DNA of 18,191 bases from an uncultured Dorea sp. (lineage in GTDB: Bacteria; Bacillota; Clostridia; Lachnospirales; Lachnospiraceae): positions 1 through 18,191 of the forward strand of contig CAPEBR010000058.1 in assembly GCA_948602995.1 (NCBI GenBank), written 5' to 3'. Numbering within the stretch: position 1 is the first letter of the stretch; every line of letters begins with the position of its first letter. Under the pieces are notes generated by a model. The model was not told where the DNA came from. It did not search any database and saw only the letters and a program-made list of their open reading frames with translations. Positions 4,891 to 12,858 of the stretch are shown here, in pieces. The position numbers and the translations under genes are program-made.

Positions 4891-7275
4891 TTAGTGCATC
4901 TGAACGGTAAGTTCTTCTTCAAGACATACTGCCTTGCCACATAATTCCAGTTCTACCTTTTCCGTTCCCGTCAAATTCCTAACCGTGACATTCTCATGAG
5001 TTGCAGAGATTTCCAAGTTTTGTCCATGCCAAATAACAGAGTATGTAAGCTTTGTCCACTCATCTGGAAGGAATGGATGAATCCGAAGCTTTCCGCCCAG
5101 CATACGCAATCCTCCGAATCCATAGACTACCCCCTGCCAGATTCCACCGAAGGACGCTGTATGGATACCTGCATTAGAAGTCGTCATCACCGGGCCAAGA
5201 TCAATCTCCGTTGATTTCTTAAACAAACGATAAGCCTCTTCTTTCTCCCTCATATCTGCCGCAAGTACGGCATGGGTACAAAGGGACAGGGAGGAATCAT
5301 GGGTAGTCCTTACGGAATAATAAGCCCAGGTTGCTTCCTTTACCTCGTGAGGGAATAAATCTTCTAATAGGAAAAATAATACCAGTACATCTGCCTGTTT
5401 AGATACCTGAATCTGGTTAATCTGTGTCAGATTATAATCACGGAAGATCCCGCCGACAAAATCCTGTGCCATATATTTGGACAGATCAATATCCTGCAGA
5501 GTAAGATAGGTGGAATCCTGGGGCAACACATTACATTCATTCGGGATTGGCAAGAATACCTTATCTACTTTTTCTGTCCATTCCTGATTCCAGTATCCCA
5601 AATCCAGCTTTTCATCTAAATTCTGAAAAAGTTCTGCATTTTCGGTCTTCAGAAGTTCATAATACTCCATTGCCTTCTTCATGTTCCAGACTGCAAGATA
5701 ATTCGTAAATGCATTGTCTGTCTTATGCTCTTTATATTCATCTGGTCCCACTACATCGCAGATATGGTAAAGTCCGTCTTCTGTCACAGTTTCTGTAAAT
5801 TCCGTGATACCCTGCTCATTCACAGTTTCATGAATCTGGCGGTTCTTGTCTTCCAAACGGGACACCCAGAAACGTGCCGTGTCAAAAATCAGCTCGTATC
5901 CGTACCTGTTCATATAATCCTGATCTCCGGTAATGGTATAATACTGCCAAACTCCAAATGCCACATCCGCTGTGATATGCTGCTCGATGAACCCGGACCA
6001 CACCTTGATCAGAAGCCCCGTTACAATATCCACTCCTTGGTACTCCGGCGTTACCTCCCCATCGTCAAGCCATGCGGATTCCCAGGGAAACATCGCGCCC
6101 TGATAGCCGTTATGCTCTGCTTTCCTATGTGCTCCCGGCAGGGACAGATAGCGATATTCTTCTAATTTCCGCGCCACTTCCGGCTGAGTAAAGATATAAT
6201 AAGGCAAAAGGAAAATCTCTGTATCCCAAAAGCAATGCCCGCGATATCCTTCTCCTGACAACCCCTTTGCACCGATATTCATCCGATTGTCATGTGCCGG
6301 AACCATCAGACGCAGATGATACTGTGCAAAGTGGATGGCAAAATTATCCTGTTCATTTCCTTCAATCGTAATCGGAATCCTCTCCCACACCTGCTTTTTC
6401 CATTCGTCTTTCGTATCCTCTGCCAGTTTTCCATAGCCGATGCCTGCCAGCTCCTTTATCTGTTCCAAGGACAACGCCTGTATATCTGTCACGTTTTTGT
6501 CCTGCATGTCGTAATCCCTGGATGTGTATACATTGCAATATTTTTCAATTTTCAGGGTTTCACCCTTTTTCACCTCCGTATGGTATCCTCCGTAAACCTT
6601 GCGGAGATCCATGTTGAGCTGTGCCGGAACCTCTATCGCCTCATGATCTTTCCAGAATTTATGGGTAGTATTCAATACAAAAGTAATATCTGACTGTGTT
6701 GTTTTTGGAACGTACTGGATATATCTGCCCTCATAAAACCGCATATCCCCATCTGTAAAATGCTGCGCTCCGGTATTGGTTACACGCCCGTCAATTCCTG
6801 ATTTCATATCTATAGTAACATCATCAGACAACGGCGTTATTTCTGCCTGTATTGCAAAATCATGAAGCCTCTCCAGGGAAACTACCCGGCAAAATACTAA
6901 TTTTACCTGATCTCCTTTTGGAGACGTCCATATGATCTCTCTTTTTAATTCTGCAGACTGGATATTCAGTTCCCTATTGTAGGAATCAATCGTCCCCTGC
7001 TCCAAAGTAAAACGTTCATTATTAATCCTGATTTCCATTGCTGTCATATCTGCAACATTAGGAAGCTCTGTTACGGCGGATGGGTCAAACTTATTAAATG
7101 TTCCATTAATCAGCAAATCCCTTGTCTCACCCAGATACTTTTCTTCCGTTGCACTCCTAAGTCCAAGATATCCATTCCCCAGACTCATGACTGCTTCACA
7201 CTTCCCTAAATGTTCTGCATCGAAACTATCCTCTCTAAGAATCCATTTCCCGACCCTGCTATAATCCATTGCCAT
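4891..7275 (-). CDS. GH65-family inverting alpha-glucoside (disaccharide) phosphorylase
   Basis: This 794-residue intracellular enzyme would split an alpha-glucosyl disaccharide with phosphate into beta-glucose 1-phosphate and a free sugar. The GH65 layout is complete. An N-terminal beta-sandwich covers about 10-260, beginning with SLGNGYLGLR at 31-40. The (alpha/alpha)6 barrel covers about 310-690, with GHCFWDTEIFLLPY at 347-359, FPWESA at 396-401 and the catalytic acid Glu513 in GPDEYKEH. A small C-terminal beta domain follows GGLRMLGGKLRIHPFLPDEW. The site loop reads DDGEVTPEY, unlike the EECHNEWEI type I associate with maltose phosphorylases, so kojibiose, nigerose, glucosyl-rhamnose or another linkage is as likely. 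The specificity call is inference. The ATG at 7275 follows AGGAGG. PgmB upstream supplies the matching beta-glucose 1-phosphate mutase. Confidence 0.9.
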   Translation of the reverse strand: MAMDYSRVGKWILREDSFDAEHLGKCEAVMSLGNGYLGLRSATEEKYLGETRDLLINGTFNKFDPSAVTELPNVADMTAMEIRINNERFTLEQGTIDSYNRELNIQSAELKREIIWTSPKGDQVKLVFCRVVSLERLHDFAIQAEITPLSDDVTIDMKSGIDGRVTNTGAQHFTDGDMRFYEGRYIQYVPKTTQSDITFVLNTTHKFWKDHEAIEVPAQLNMDLRKVYGGYHTEVKKGETLKIEKYCNVYTSRDYDMQDKNVTDIQALSLEQIKELAGIGYGKLAEDTKDEWKKQVWERIPITIEGNEQDNFAIHFAQYHLRLMVPAHDNRMNIGAKGLSGEGYRGHCFWDTEIFLLPYYIFTQPEVARKLEEYRYLSLPGAHRKAEHNGYQGAMFPWESAWLDDGEVTPEYQGVDIVTGLLIKVWSGFIEQHITADVAFGVWQYYTITGDQDYMNRYGYELIFDTARFWVSRLEDKNRQIHETVNEQGITEFTETVTEDGLYHICDVVGPDEYKEHKTDNAFTNYLAVWNMKKAMEYYELLKTENAELFQNLDEKLDLGYWNQEWTEKVDKVFLPIPNECNVLPQDSTYLTLQDIDLSKYMAQDFVGGIFRDYNLTQINQIQVSKQADVLVLFFLLEDLFPHEVKEATWAYYSVRTTHDSSLSLCTHAVLAADMREKEEAYRLFKKSTEIDLGPVMTTSNAGIHTASFGGIWQGVVYGFGGLRMLGGKLRIHPFLPDEWTKLTYSVIWHGQNLEISATHENVTVRNLTGTEKVELELCGKAVCLEEELTVQMH

Positions 7276-7323
7276 AGTTATAATCCTCCTGTTTTTTTAG
7301 GCATAATATTATTTCATACCAAA

Positions 7324-7359
7324 GACAGCGGACACCTGTTTCCAGTCAGAGCCGCTGTC
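7324..7359 (-). terminator. Hairpin between pgmB and the GH65 gene
   Basis: A perfect 8-base stem GACAGCGG / CCGCTGTC encloses a 20-base loop that can form a further CTG/CAG pairing. On the minus strand only TTTGG follows, which is weak for a terminator. Since GH65 has no clear promoter of its own after it, the hairpin may be a leaky terminator or an RNA processing or stability element between the two cistrons. Confidence 0.4.
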
Positions 7360-7391
7360 CTTGTTTTCATTTCAATATGATTTTCATATTA

Positions 7392-8030
7392 CTACAATAC
7401 AATCTCCAACAAATCGCTGATCTTCTGAATCGGGTAAGTAGTGTCCGCGTCTTCTGCCGCTTCACCGATTCCTGCACAATCGAATCCACCTGCCTTTGCT
7501 GCTGCGATTCCTGCCTTCGCATCCTCCACTACAAGACAGTCCTTTGGATCAAGCCCCAACATTTCGGCCGCCTTCTGAAACACCTCCGGATCTGGTTTGG
7601 AATTGCTGATGTTATTGCCATCACTGATTTCATCGAACGCATCCCCAAGACCGATCTGGTTCAAAATGGTACGTGCATTCTTGCTGGAAGAACCAATTGC
7701 AATCTTTACGCCTCCTTCTTTTAATCCCTTTAATGTTTTTGCCACATCTTCCGGAAGATCTGCCGGTGACATCTGCACCAGAAGCTCTTTGTAAATGTCA
7801 TTCTTTTTCGTGGCCATCGCCACTTTTTCTTCATCCGTATATACTTTATATGCCCTCTCCAGAATAATCTCCAAACTTTCCATACGGCTCACGCCCCGCA
7901 GACGGTTATTAATCTTCTCGTCAAAATAGATATTTTCCTCATCTGCAAGAGCTTTCCATGCAAGATAATGGTACTTATCTGTAAAACAAATCACACCGTC
8001 AAGATCAAAAATAGCTGCTGTATATTTCAT
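7392..8030 (-). CDS. pgmB: Beta-phosphoglucomutase
   Basis: This 212-residue HAD-superfamily enzyme interconverts beta-glucose 1-phosphate and glucose 6-phosphate, the step that follows GH65 phosphorolysis. The nucleophile and acid/base Asp9 and Asp11 are in FDLDGVICFTD. The helical cap carries LRGVSRMESLEIIL, the substrate-binding signature. The core motifs GSSSKNA, SKPDPEVF and VVEDAKAGIAAAKAGG complete the active site. The start at 8030 (MKYTAAIFDLDG) is chosen over an in-frame start at 8108. It has AAGGAG 7 bases upstream, and the extension would translate straight through the terminator hairpin at 8066-8088. The gene lies between GH78 and GH65 in the same direction, and the pgmB-GH65 pairing is a classic combination in Firmicutes. 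Confidence 0.93.
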   Translation of the reverse strand: MKYTAAIFDLDGVICFTDKYHYLAWKALADEENIYFDEKINNRLRGVSRMESLEIILERAYKVYTDEEKVAMATKKNDIYKELLVQMSPADLPEDVAKTLKGLKEGGVKIAIGSSSKNARTILNQIGLGDAFDEISDGNNISNSKPDPEVFQKAAEMLGLDPKDCLVVEDAKAGIAAAKAGGFDCAGIGEAAEDADTTYPIQKISDLLEIVL

Positions 8031-8065
8031 AGTTTTTCTCCTTACTTTTTCGTATTTTAGGGTAC

Positions 8066-8088
8066 AAAAAGAGCGCCTTGCGGCGCTC
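8066..8088 (-). terminator. Intrinsic terminator after the GH78-like gene, inside the cluster
   Basis: On the minus strand a perfect 7-base-pair GC-rich stem GAGCGCC-GCAA-GGCGCTC is followed immediately by TTTTT. It is 30 bases after the GH78 stop codon. Only about 23 bases separate it from the pgmB ribosome binding site, leaving no room for a complete new promoter. The downstream half of the cluster must therefore rely on readthrough or on a promoter inside an upstream gene. Confidence 0.8.
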
Positions 8089-8117
8089 CTGTTTATTTTC
8101 ACAGTCATATCGCAAAA

Positions 8118-9683
8118 CTAAATCAAATATTTACGGATAATATAGGACGGAGAACAACTCCATGCATGGCAGTAGCTGTTTACCATCTTTGAACCGTAAG
8201 GTGCAACATTTTTATCTGCCGGATCATACAGTTCCCAAAATGTATCCGCCCCATCTTTCACCATTTCGCCCCAGTAGGCACGCATAAAGCTAAGCGCAAC
8301 TTCCTTCCGGTTGTTTTGTACAAGTGCTTCAATGAAATGATGATACATATATGGTGTTACCATACGAATCTTTGGATCGATCACAATCGTGTGCTCCAGA
8401 AGCTGTGCATTTCTTGCCTTATTACCAAACACATCCGCCAATACCATCCATACCTGAGATGCCCAGGAAATCTGTTTTTCGCTTCCACTGACGAAGAATC
8501 CTTTTTCTGCATCCCATAGTTTCATAGCTCCTGCTATTGCCTTCTCAAGATATCCCGCATACTCTTTTGCTTTCTCTTCATTCTGATCAAATTCTGCAAG
8601 CTTAATCGCATGACGAAGAGTATAAACAAGAATCCCCTGTGCTCCTGCCTGCTTGTTAAGACCATCTGCCCAGTCAATAAAGCACCACCATGTTTCTTTA
8701 TCCTTTACCACACCTTCGTCATCCATTTCCCTTACTGCCAGTTCAATCTGACGATATGCTGTAGCAGTAAGGTCTTTTCTTGTTTCCTCATCCTTTGTCT
8801 CCATATAATAATCATATAGAATTGAAACAAAGAACAAGGAGTAATCAAATAACGCCGTATCGTCTACCTGATATTTGGGTTCCGTAAACAGGCATGCACC
8901 CACACGGCCTTCATTCATTGTAAGTCCTGCGTAAAGATACAGATCATGCTTTACCAGATCGTTATTGTGAAAAGTCACATAATTTGTCTGAGCCTGAAGT
9001 CTCAGATCACCGATCCAAAGACGCCTGTCTCTCTTTGGACCGTCTTCAAATCCTTTCTGCATACATCCTTGCATAGTCCTTAGCGCGACTCTGTCCATTT
9101 CTGCCAAATCCTCGTCAAGCACTGGAAGCGCTGCTACCTTTGACATATCAGCAGAAGTTACAGAAGTGCATGAAACCTTTTCCAATACCACTTTATATTT
9201 AGAGGAAGTATCAATTACTTTTATTTCCATATATCGGAATGCGTATCTTCTTGGCATTTCGATTACTGTCGGCAGAACGTCAATATGCAGAAATTCTTCC
9301 TGAATCCAGCCCTTCCCGATATCTCCGTTATATTCACCAGAGTTTTCTACAATCTCTACAGGTATTTCACCAAATTTGATGCGTATGTAAGCCGGTGCAT
9401 CCGGTGGGCTTCCCGCTGAAGTAATACTAAACCTCACATATCCTACATTATGGTTTCCAAAGTCTAGTATTACCTTGTCATCCCTTCCCATTTCAATGTT
9501 TTTCAGCTCTTCTATATCGGACTTAAATACTGCTTTATAATTGTCCCCGTCCGGTTCAATTGTTACAATCCGTTCTGGCGTAACTTCTGTTTTAATCAGC
9601 TCCGGTATCAATGCATCCGCTTTTTTAATAAAAGCATCATTTACAATCATTTCAAAATTTTCCATACTATTTGTAATAGCCAT
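8118..9683 (-). CDS. GH78-like alpha-L-rhamnosidase, short intracellular form
   Basis: This 521-residue protein lacks a signal peptide and probably acts in the cytoplasm on imported glycosides. An N-terminal beta-sandwich (about 1-185; VILDFGNHNVGYVRFSI, YAFRYMEIKV) leads into an (alpha/alpha)6 barrel with GH78 landmarks. These are DGPKRDRRLWIGD at about 218-230, WWCFIDWADGLNKQ, YMYHHFIEALVQNN, TFWELYDPAD and the ending NSYCHAWSCSPSYIIRKYLI. TFWE holds the expected base Glu. In the first motif the family usually has DCPxRE or DCPxRDER; here it is DGPKRDRR, so the general-acid position differs from classical members. The protein is also about half the size of many GH78 enzymes. Release of L-rhamnose is the best guess, but another terminal sugar is possible. 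The ATG follows AAGGAG. It is 30 bases from the MFS gene upstream and is followed by a strong terminator. Confidence 0.75.
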   Translation of the reverse strand: MAITNSMENFEMIVNDAFIKKADALIPELIKTEVTPERIVTIEPDGDNYKAVFKSDIEELKNIEMGRDDKVILDFGNHNVGYVRFSITSAGSPPDAPAYIRIKFGEIPVEIVENSGEYNGDIGKGWIQEEFLHIDVLPTVIEMPRRYAFRYMEIKVIDTSSKYKVVLEKVSCTSVTSADMSKVAALPVLDEDLAEMDRVALRTMQGCMQKGFEDGPKRDRRLWIGDLRLQAQTNYVTFHNNDLVKHDLYLYAGLTMNEGRVGACLFTEPKYQVDDTALFDYSLFFVSILYDYYMETKDEETRKDLTATAYRQIELAVREMDDEGVVKDKETWWCFIDWADGLNKQAGAQGILVYTLRHAIKLAEFDQNEEKAKEYAGYLEKAIAGAMKLWDAEKGFFVSGSEKQISWASQVWMVLADVFGNKARNAQLLEHTIVIDPKIRMVTPYMYHHFIEALVQNNRKEVALSFMRAYWGEMVKDGADTFWELYDPADKNVAPYGSKMVNSYCHAWSCSPSYIIRKYLI

Positions 9684-9713
9684 ATTTTTTCTCCTTATAC
9701 CATTATCCTTTTT

Positions 9714-10982
9714 CTATTCCATCTGCCCGATTCCGTATTTCTTTTGAAGCCGAATCATAATTGTACCTGCCGCCGCACTGACCAAAACAATACCGGCAAA
9801 TCCGAACATCGTCATCTGGATACGTTCTCCCGCAACCAGCCACGGTGTGATCAGTGCAAATAATCCACAACAAAACCTTGAAAATCCATTGATAAATCCC
9901 TGCATGGACGCACGTGCTTCTGATGGGAAGGATTCCTGTGTCCACACCTTATAAATTGCTTCTCCTGCAAACTGATTTCCAATATTGTAGCAGGCAATCA
10001 TAGCAATAATCATAAATAATGTTCCTCCGCCAAACGCTATGCCAAGCATAGCTCCTGCCTGAATTACAATACCAACAAAAAATAATTTATTACGGTTCCT
10101 GCTTCCTGCAACCGAGGCAAATAATGCGACTAAAAATAATCCTAATACATTAAGTGCAATCCCTGTTCCCGTTGCAACTGACTGTGATGCATTCGCCTTA
10201 ACCAAAATATAGGTTTGGAATTGACCGAATGTATTTGCAAGCAAATTCCAGCATACATAAAAAATGATAATACAAAGAAACAGTTTTGTAAATTTGCTCT
10301 TTTCATTTCCACTGGTTAAAATCTTTGTAAAGGATACTGCTTCCGCGCTTCCAGAAGAGCTTTCTGCCGCACGGTAACGATCTCCTGCTTCGTGGAATTC
10401 TCTAAATTTAGGTGAAAATGTTCTCCATAGAAAAGCAACTGCTGCAATTCCCCCCAAAAGGCCGAATACAATCCGCGCACCCAGGTCTCCTTCTACGGTA
10501 GATACAATAAACGCCATAATATAGGACGCAAACACGCCTATCTGCCAAAAAATCTGTGTCGAAGACACCATACTGGCCGATGTACGCTCATCCGGTGCGT
10601 CGTGCGAAATAACCGTCAGACTAATCGGGAGATCCGCACCCGAAGCAAACCCCGCAAGAATCAATCCTGCCAGCAGCATTGGAAAATTACCGGATAATAC
10701 ACAAATCAACGCTCCTGCCGCATAAAGAATATTTAATGAATTAAACGAACGGATCAATCCCATCGCTTTGCTAATTGTCCCTGCCAGAAGCGAGCCTGCT
10801 GCTATCGCAAATGTCAACGCTCCGGAAAGGATTCCCACCTGTCCCTCTGTCAAACCCAAACCTGCCTGCCACACTGTGATCGTGGCAGAAAGGCCAATAA
10901 TGATACCGGAACCCAGCATTGATCCAATACCAGCTGCCCCTACAAGCGGGGCATATTTTTTTACACTTTTATCCTGACTCAT
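9714..10982 (-). CDS. MFS transporter, probable sugar importer
   Basis: This 422-residue integral membrane protein has about 12 hydrophobic segments and the usual two six-helix halves, separated by a charged loop at about 190-235 (FREFHEAGDRYRAAESSSGS). The first half contains GLTEGQVGILSGALTFAIAA and KAMGLIRSFN, the loop 2-3 region of the major facilitator superfamily. PDERTSASMVSSTQIFWQIG matches the loop after helix 4. The second half has the FPSEARASMQGFINGFSR segment, which resembles the FPTxxRaxxxG motif of the sugar-porter branch. The substrate cannot be read from the sequence; the setting between a GPH symporter and a GH78-like enzyme suggests a glycoside or a released monosaccharide. 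AGAGGT lies 8 bases before the ATG. The gap to the upstream symporter gene is 35 bases. Confidence 0.85.
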   Translation of the reverse strand: MSQDKSVKKYAPLVGAAGIGSMLGSGIIIGLSATITVWQAGLGLTEGQVGILSGALTFAIAAGSLLAGTISKAMGLIRSFNSLNILYAAGALICVLSGNFPMLLAGLILAGFASGADLPISLTVISHDAPDERTSASMVSSTQIFWQIGVFASYIMAFIVSTVEGDLGARIVFGLLGGIAAVAFLWRTFSPKFREFHEAGDRYRAAESSSGSAEAVSFTKILTSGNEKSKFTKLFLCIIIFYVCWNLLANTFGQFQTYILVKANASQSVATGTGIALNVLGLFLVALFASVAGSRNRNKLFFVGIVIQAGAMLGIAFGGGTLFMIIAMIACYNIGNQFAGEAIYKVWTQESFPSEARASMQGFINGFSRFCCGLFALITPWLVAGERIQMTMFGFAGIVLVSAAAGTIMIRLQKKYGIGQME

Positions 10983-11017
10983 AAATCTGTACCTCTTTTC
11001 TCATATTCTTTCATGAT

Positions 11018-12388
11018 TCATTTTTCTGACGCACGTCTTTTTTCCAACTCTGCCTGGATCTCCGGAAACTGTTTATCTAATTTATAGAAGGACATCGTGA
11101 CCAGAGAGCAAACAAGTAATATCAATGGAATGTAAATATACATTGCCTTAATTGCCGTCAATGCTTCTGCCGTCTGCACAGCCGCATCAGAATTATACTT
11201 TCCCCATGCCAGTAAAAGACCGGATATACCGCCTGCCGCTGCCTGTGCGATCTTTCCTAAGAACCCATTTACCGACGACAGCGTGCCTGCTGCCTGAACG
11301 CCTGTTTTCCATTCACCATAATCCACCGGATCTGCCTGCATAGAGAAATAAATGCTTTCTTTTATTCCATATCCAAGCGCTGTAATAAATGCGCCGCAGA
11401 AAATCCCGGCCGTATTCATGTTTGATATAAGTATTATCGCTAACCCGATAAACTGTACTCCCGCTGCAGTGGAATACAAATTTCTTTTGCCCAGACGTTT
11501 TGCCAAAAACGGAACTGTTAAGTTCGCTGCCATAGGCACCATTGTCATAATTGTCGCAACAAGTGACGATAAGCCCGTGCTTCCTATATAGTATTTGTAA
11601 TAATATACCAGCGCACTCGACTGAATAAAATATCCCGTCCATTGAAATAGAATATTAATTGCAAATAATTTCCATGGCGTATTATGTGCCAGAGATACGA
11701 TCGTTTCTTTTAGTGTTGCAGATTTCGCACTTTCCTGCAAATTGGTTTCTCTTACTAAAGCAAACGTAAGGAAAAAGCATATACAGCCTACTACGCCAAA
11801 TATCCCCATTACAACCCTAAAACCAAGTCCTTCATTTCCACGTCCAATAAGTTCTACCAATGTAAGTGCTGTAGCTGAAACAATCGTTGAACCTAAGAAC
11901 GCTAAAAACTTTCTCCATGTTGCAAGAACGGTACGTTCATTCATATCATCTGTCAGTGCCGGCAAGATAGATGCCAGTGGGATATTTACCACTGTATACA
12001 TAAATGATAAGAAGATATATGTTACATACGCATAAAGCAGCTTTCCATCCGGAGATATATCCGGAACACTAAACGCTAAAAATGCTGCCAATGCAAATGG
12101 AACGGCACCAAACAGAAACCACGGCCTGCTCTTTCCCCAACGGGTACGAGTCTTATCAATGGCAAAACCAACCAACAGATCTGTGATACCATCAATTACC
12201 CTGCATACGATAAACATTGCTGCAATCGCCTTTGCATCCAGTTTCATAATATCTGTATAAAAATACAATAAGTACAGACTAATAACCTGCCATATTAAGT
12301 TACATGCAAAATCGCCAAGTCCATACCCAAACCGCTGTTTATACAATGCTCCTGACATTGACTTATTAGAAACTAAGGCATTACTCAT
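11018..12388 (-). CDS. GPH-family (glycoside-pentoside-hexuronide) cation symporter
   Basis: This 456-residue transporter probably imports the cluster's glycoside with a cation. It begins with the family's typical opening, YKQRFGYGLGDFACNLIWQV, followed by LYLLYFYTDIM. It continues with VIDGITDLLVGFAIDKTRTR and WGKSRPWFLFGA, the conserved Asp-rich helix 2 and loop. Further on come PLASILPALTDDMNERTVLATWR and DYGEWKTGVQAAG, also standard in MelB/XylP-type carriers. About 12 membrane helices are evident. I chose the start MSNALVSNKS at 12388 because GGAGGAGGG lies at proper spacing. The ATG two codons upstream is too close to that site, and the longer extension reads through the site itself. 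It is the first gene of the sugar operon, divergent from the AraC regulator. Confidence 0.9.
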   Translation of the reverse strand: MSNALVSNKSMSGALYKQRFGYGLGDFACNLIWQVISLYLLYFYTDIMKLDAKAIAAMFIVCRVIDGITDLLVGFAIDKTRTRWGKSRPWFLFGAVPFALAAFLAFSVPDISPDGKLLYAYVTYIFLSFMYTVVNIPLASILPALTDDMNERTVLATWRKFLAFLGSTIVSATALTLVELIGRGNEGLGFRVVMGIFGVVGCICFFLTFALVRETNLQESAKSATLKETIVSLAHNTPWKLFAINILFQWTGYFIQSSALVYYYKYYIGSTGLSSLVATIMTMVPMAANLTVPFLAKRLGKRNLYSTAAGVQFIGLAIILISNMNTAGIFCGAFITALGYGIKESIYFSMQADPVDYGEWKTGVQAAGTLSSVNGFLGKIAQAAAGGISGLLLAWGKYNSDAAVQTAEALTAIKAMYIYIPLILLVCSLVTMSFYKLDKQFPEIQAELEKRRASEK

Positions 12389-12469
12389 TTCCATCCCTCC
12401 TCCAGGTACTCTTCTCGACATCAGAAACAAAATTTGACCGGTCATTACTTTTTCATTTCCCATGTGTTG

Positions 12470-12486
12470 TTGACATTATATGACAT
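12470..12486. promoter_or_regulatory. Candidate AraC-family binding element, copy 1
   Basis: TTGACATTATATGACAT matches the element at 12526-12542 at 14 of 17 positions. It also carries an internal direct repeat of TGACA with a 10-base period, a form often bound by AraC-type dimers. It overlaps the proposed -10 box of the minus-strand operon promoter. Confidence 0.4.
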
Positions 12487-12503
12487 ATTTTATAAAGTTT
12501 TAA
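12475..12503 (-). promoter_or_regulatory. Candidate promoter of the sugar operon
   Basis: On the minus strand the -10 box is a perfect TATAAT (12475-12480) and the -35 box is a poor TTAAAA (12498-12503), with 17 bases between them. A weak -35 box is what one expects of an activator-dependent promoter. The second repeat element, at 12526-12542, would lie about 65 bases upstream of the start. Confidence 0.45.
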
Positions 12504-12525
12504 TTGGGAAAATAGACTTATTCTA

Positions 12526-12542
12526 TTGACATTTTTTGTCAT
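12526..12542. promoter_or_regulatory. Candidate AraC-family binding element, copy 2
   Basis: TTGACATTTTTTGTCAT is the second copy of the 17-base element and is also an inverted repeat TGACA-TTTTT-TGTCA. It lies upstream of the proposed operon promoter, in a position suited to activation. TTGACA followed after 16 bases by TAAAAT could instead be a plus-strand promoter. Confidence 0.4.
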
Positions 12543-12699
12543 GCCGATAAAATGAAAATACAGAACGCAAAAATTGCTTATATAGCTCTTTATAAGAAAT
12601 ATATTGGACGATATATTTGCTTTCAAAACTGTATGTTGATTGAAATATTAAAAAAATATTATAATTTTGTAGACTAAAACATACACAATTCACTTAATA

Positions 12700-12728
12700 C
12701 TGACACAAAAGCATTCCTTTGTTATAAT
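12700..12728 (+). promoter_or_regulatory. Promoter of the AraC-family gene
   Basis: CTGACA (12700-12705) and TATAAT (12723-12728) are separated by exactly 17 bases. Transcription would start near 12735 and leave a leader of about 125 bases before the ATG at 12859. Confidence 0.65.
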
Positions 12729-12858
12729 ATTATCCTGTTCATACACTTTTTATAAGAATGTAGAAAAAGCAAAAAAAGTCTATTTTCCTATCTTCACTTT
12801 AAATACATGAAATTAAATAATTGTACATATTGCACAACAAAACTGGAGGAAAAAATCA

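Larger units (their letters stand above)
12389..12858. promoter_or_regulatory. Divergent control region between the sugar operon and the AraC-family gene
   Basis: This AT-rich stretch of 470 bases holds no credible gene. It contains a candidate operon promoter on the minus strand (12475-12503), a good promoter on the plus strand (12700-12728), two related 17-base elements at 12470-12486 and 12526-12542, and a perfect palindrome TGACCGGTCA at 12435-12444 in the operon leader. No convincing catabolite-repression (cre) site was found. Confidence 0.6.

Noticed and set aside
7392..8108. Longer start for beta-phosphoglucomutase at 8108
   Set aside because: The extra 26 codons translate the terminator hairpin, and the family begins at the FDLDG strand. 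The ATG at 8030 has its own AAGGAG.
4996..9747. Many plus-strand open frames across the GH65, pgmB and GH78 genes
   Set aside because: They lie opposite well-supported coding regions, lack ribosome binding sites and show no recognisable motifs.
12435..12444. TGACCGGTCA palindrome as a catabolite-repression (cre) site
   Set aside because: The spacing and outer bases do not fit the cre pattern. It is noted only as a possible half-site relative of the AraC elements.
11018..12463. Longer start for the GPH symporter at 12463
   Set aside because: It would translate through the GGAGGAGGG ribosome binding site that serves the start at 12388, and the family begins near the YKQRFGYGLGD segment.
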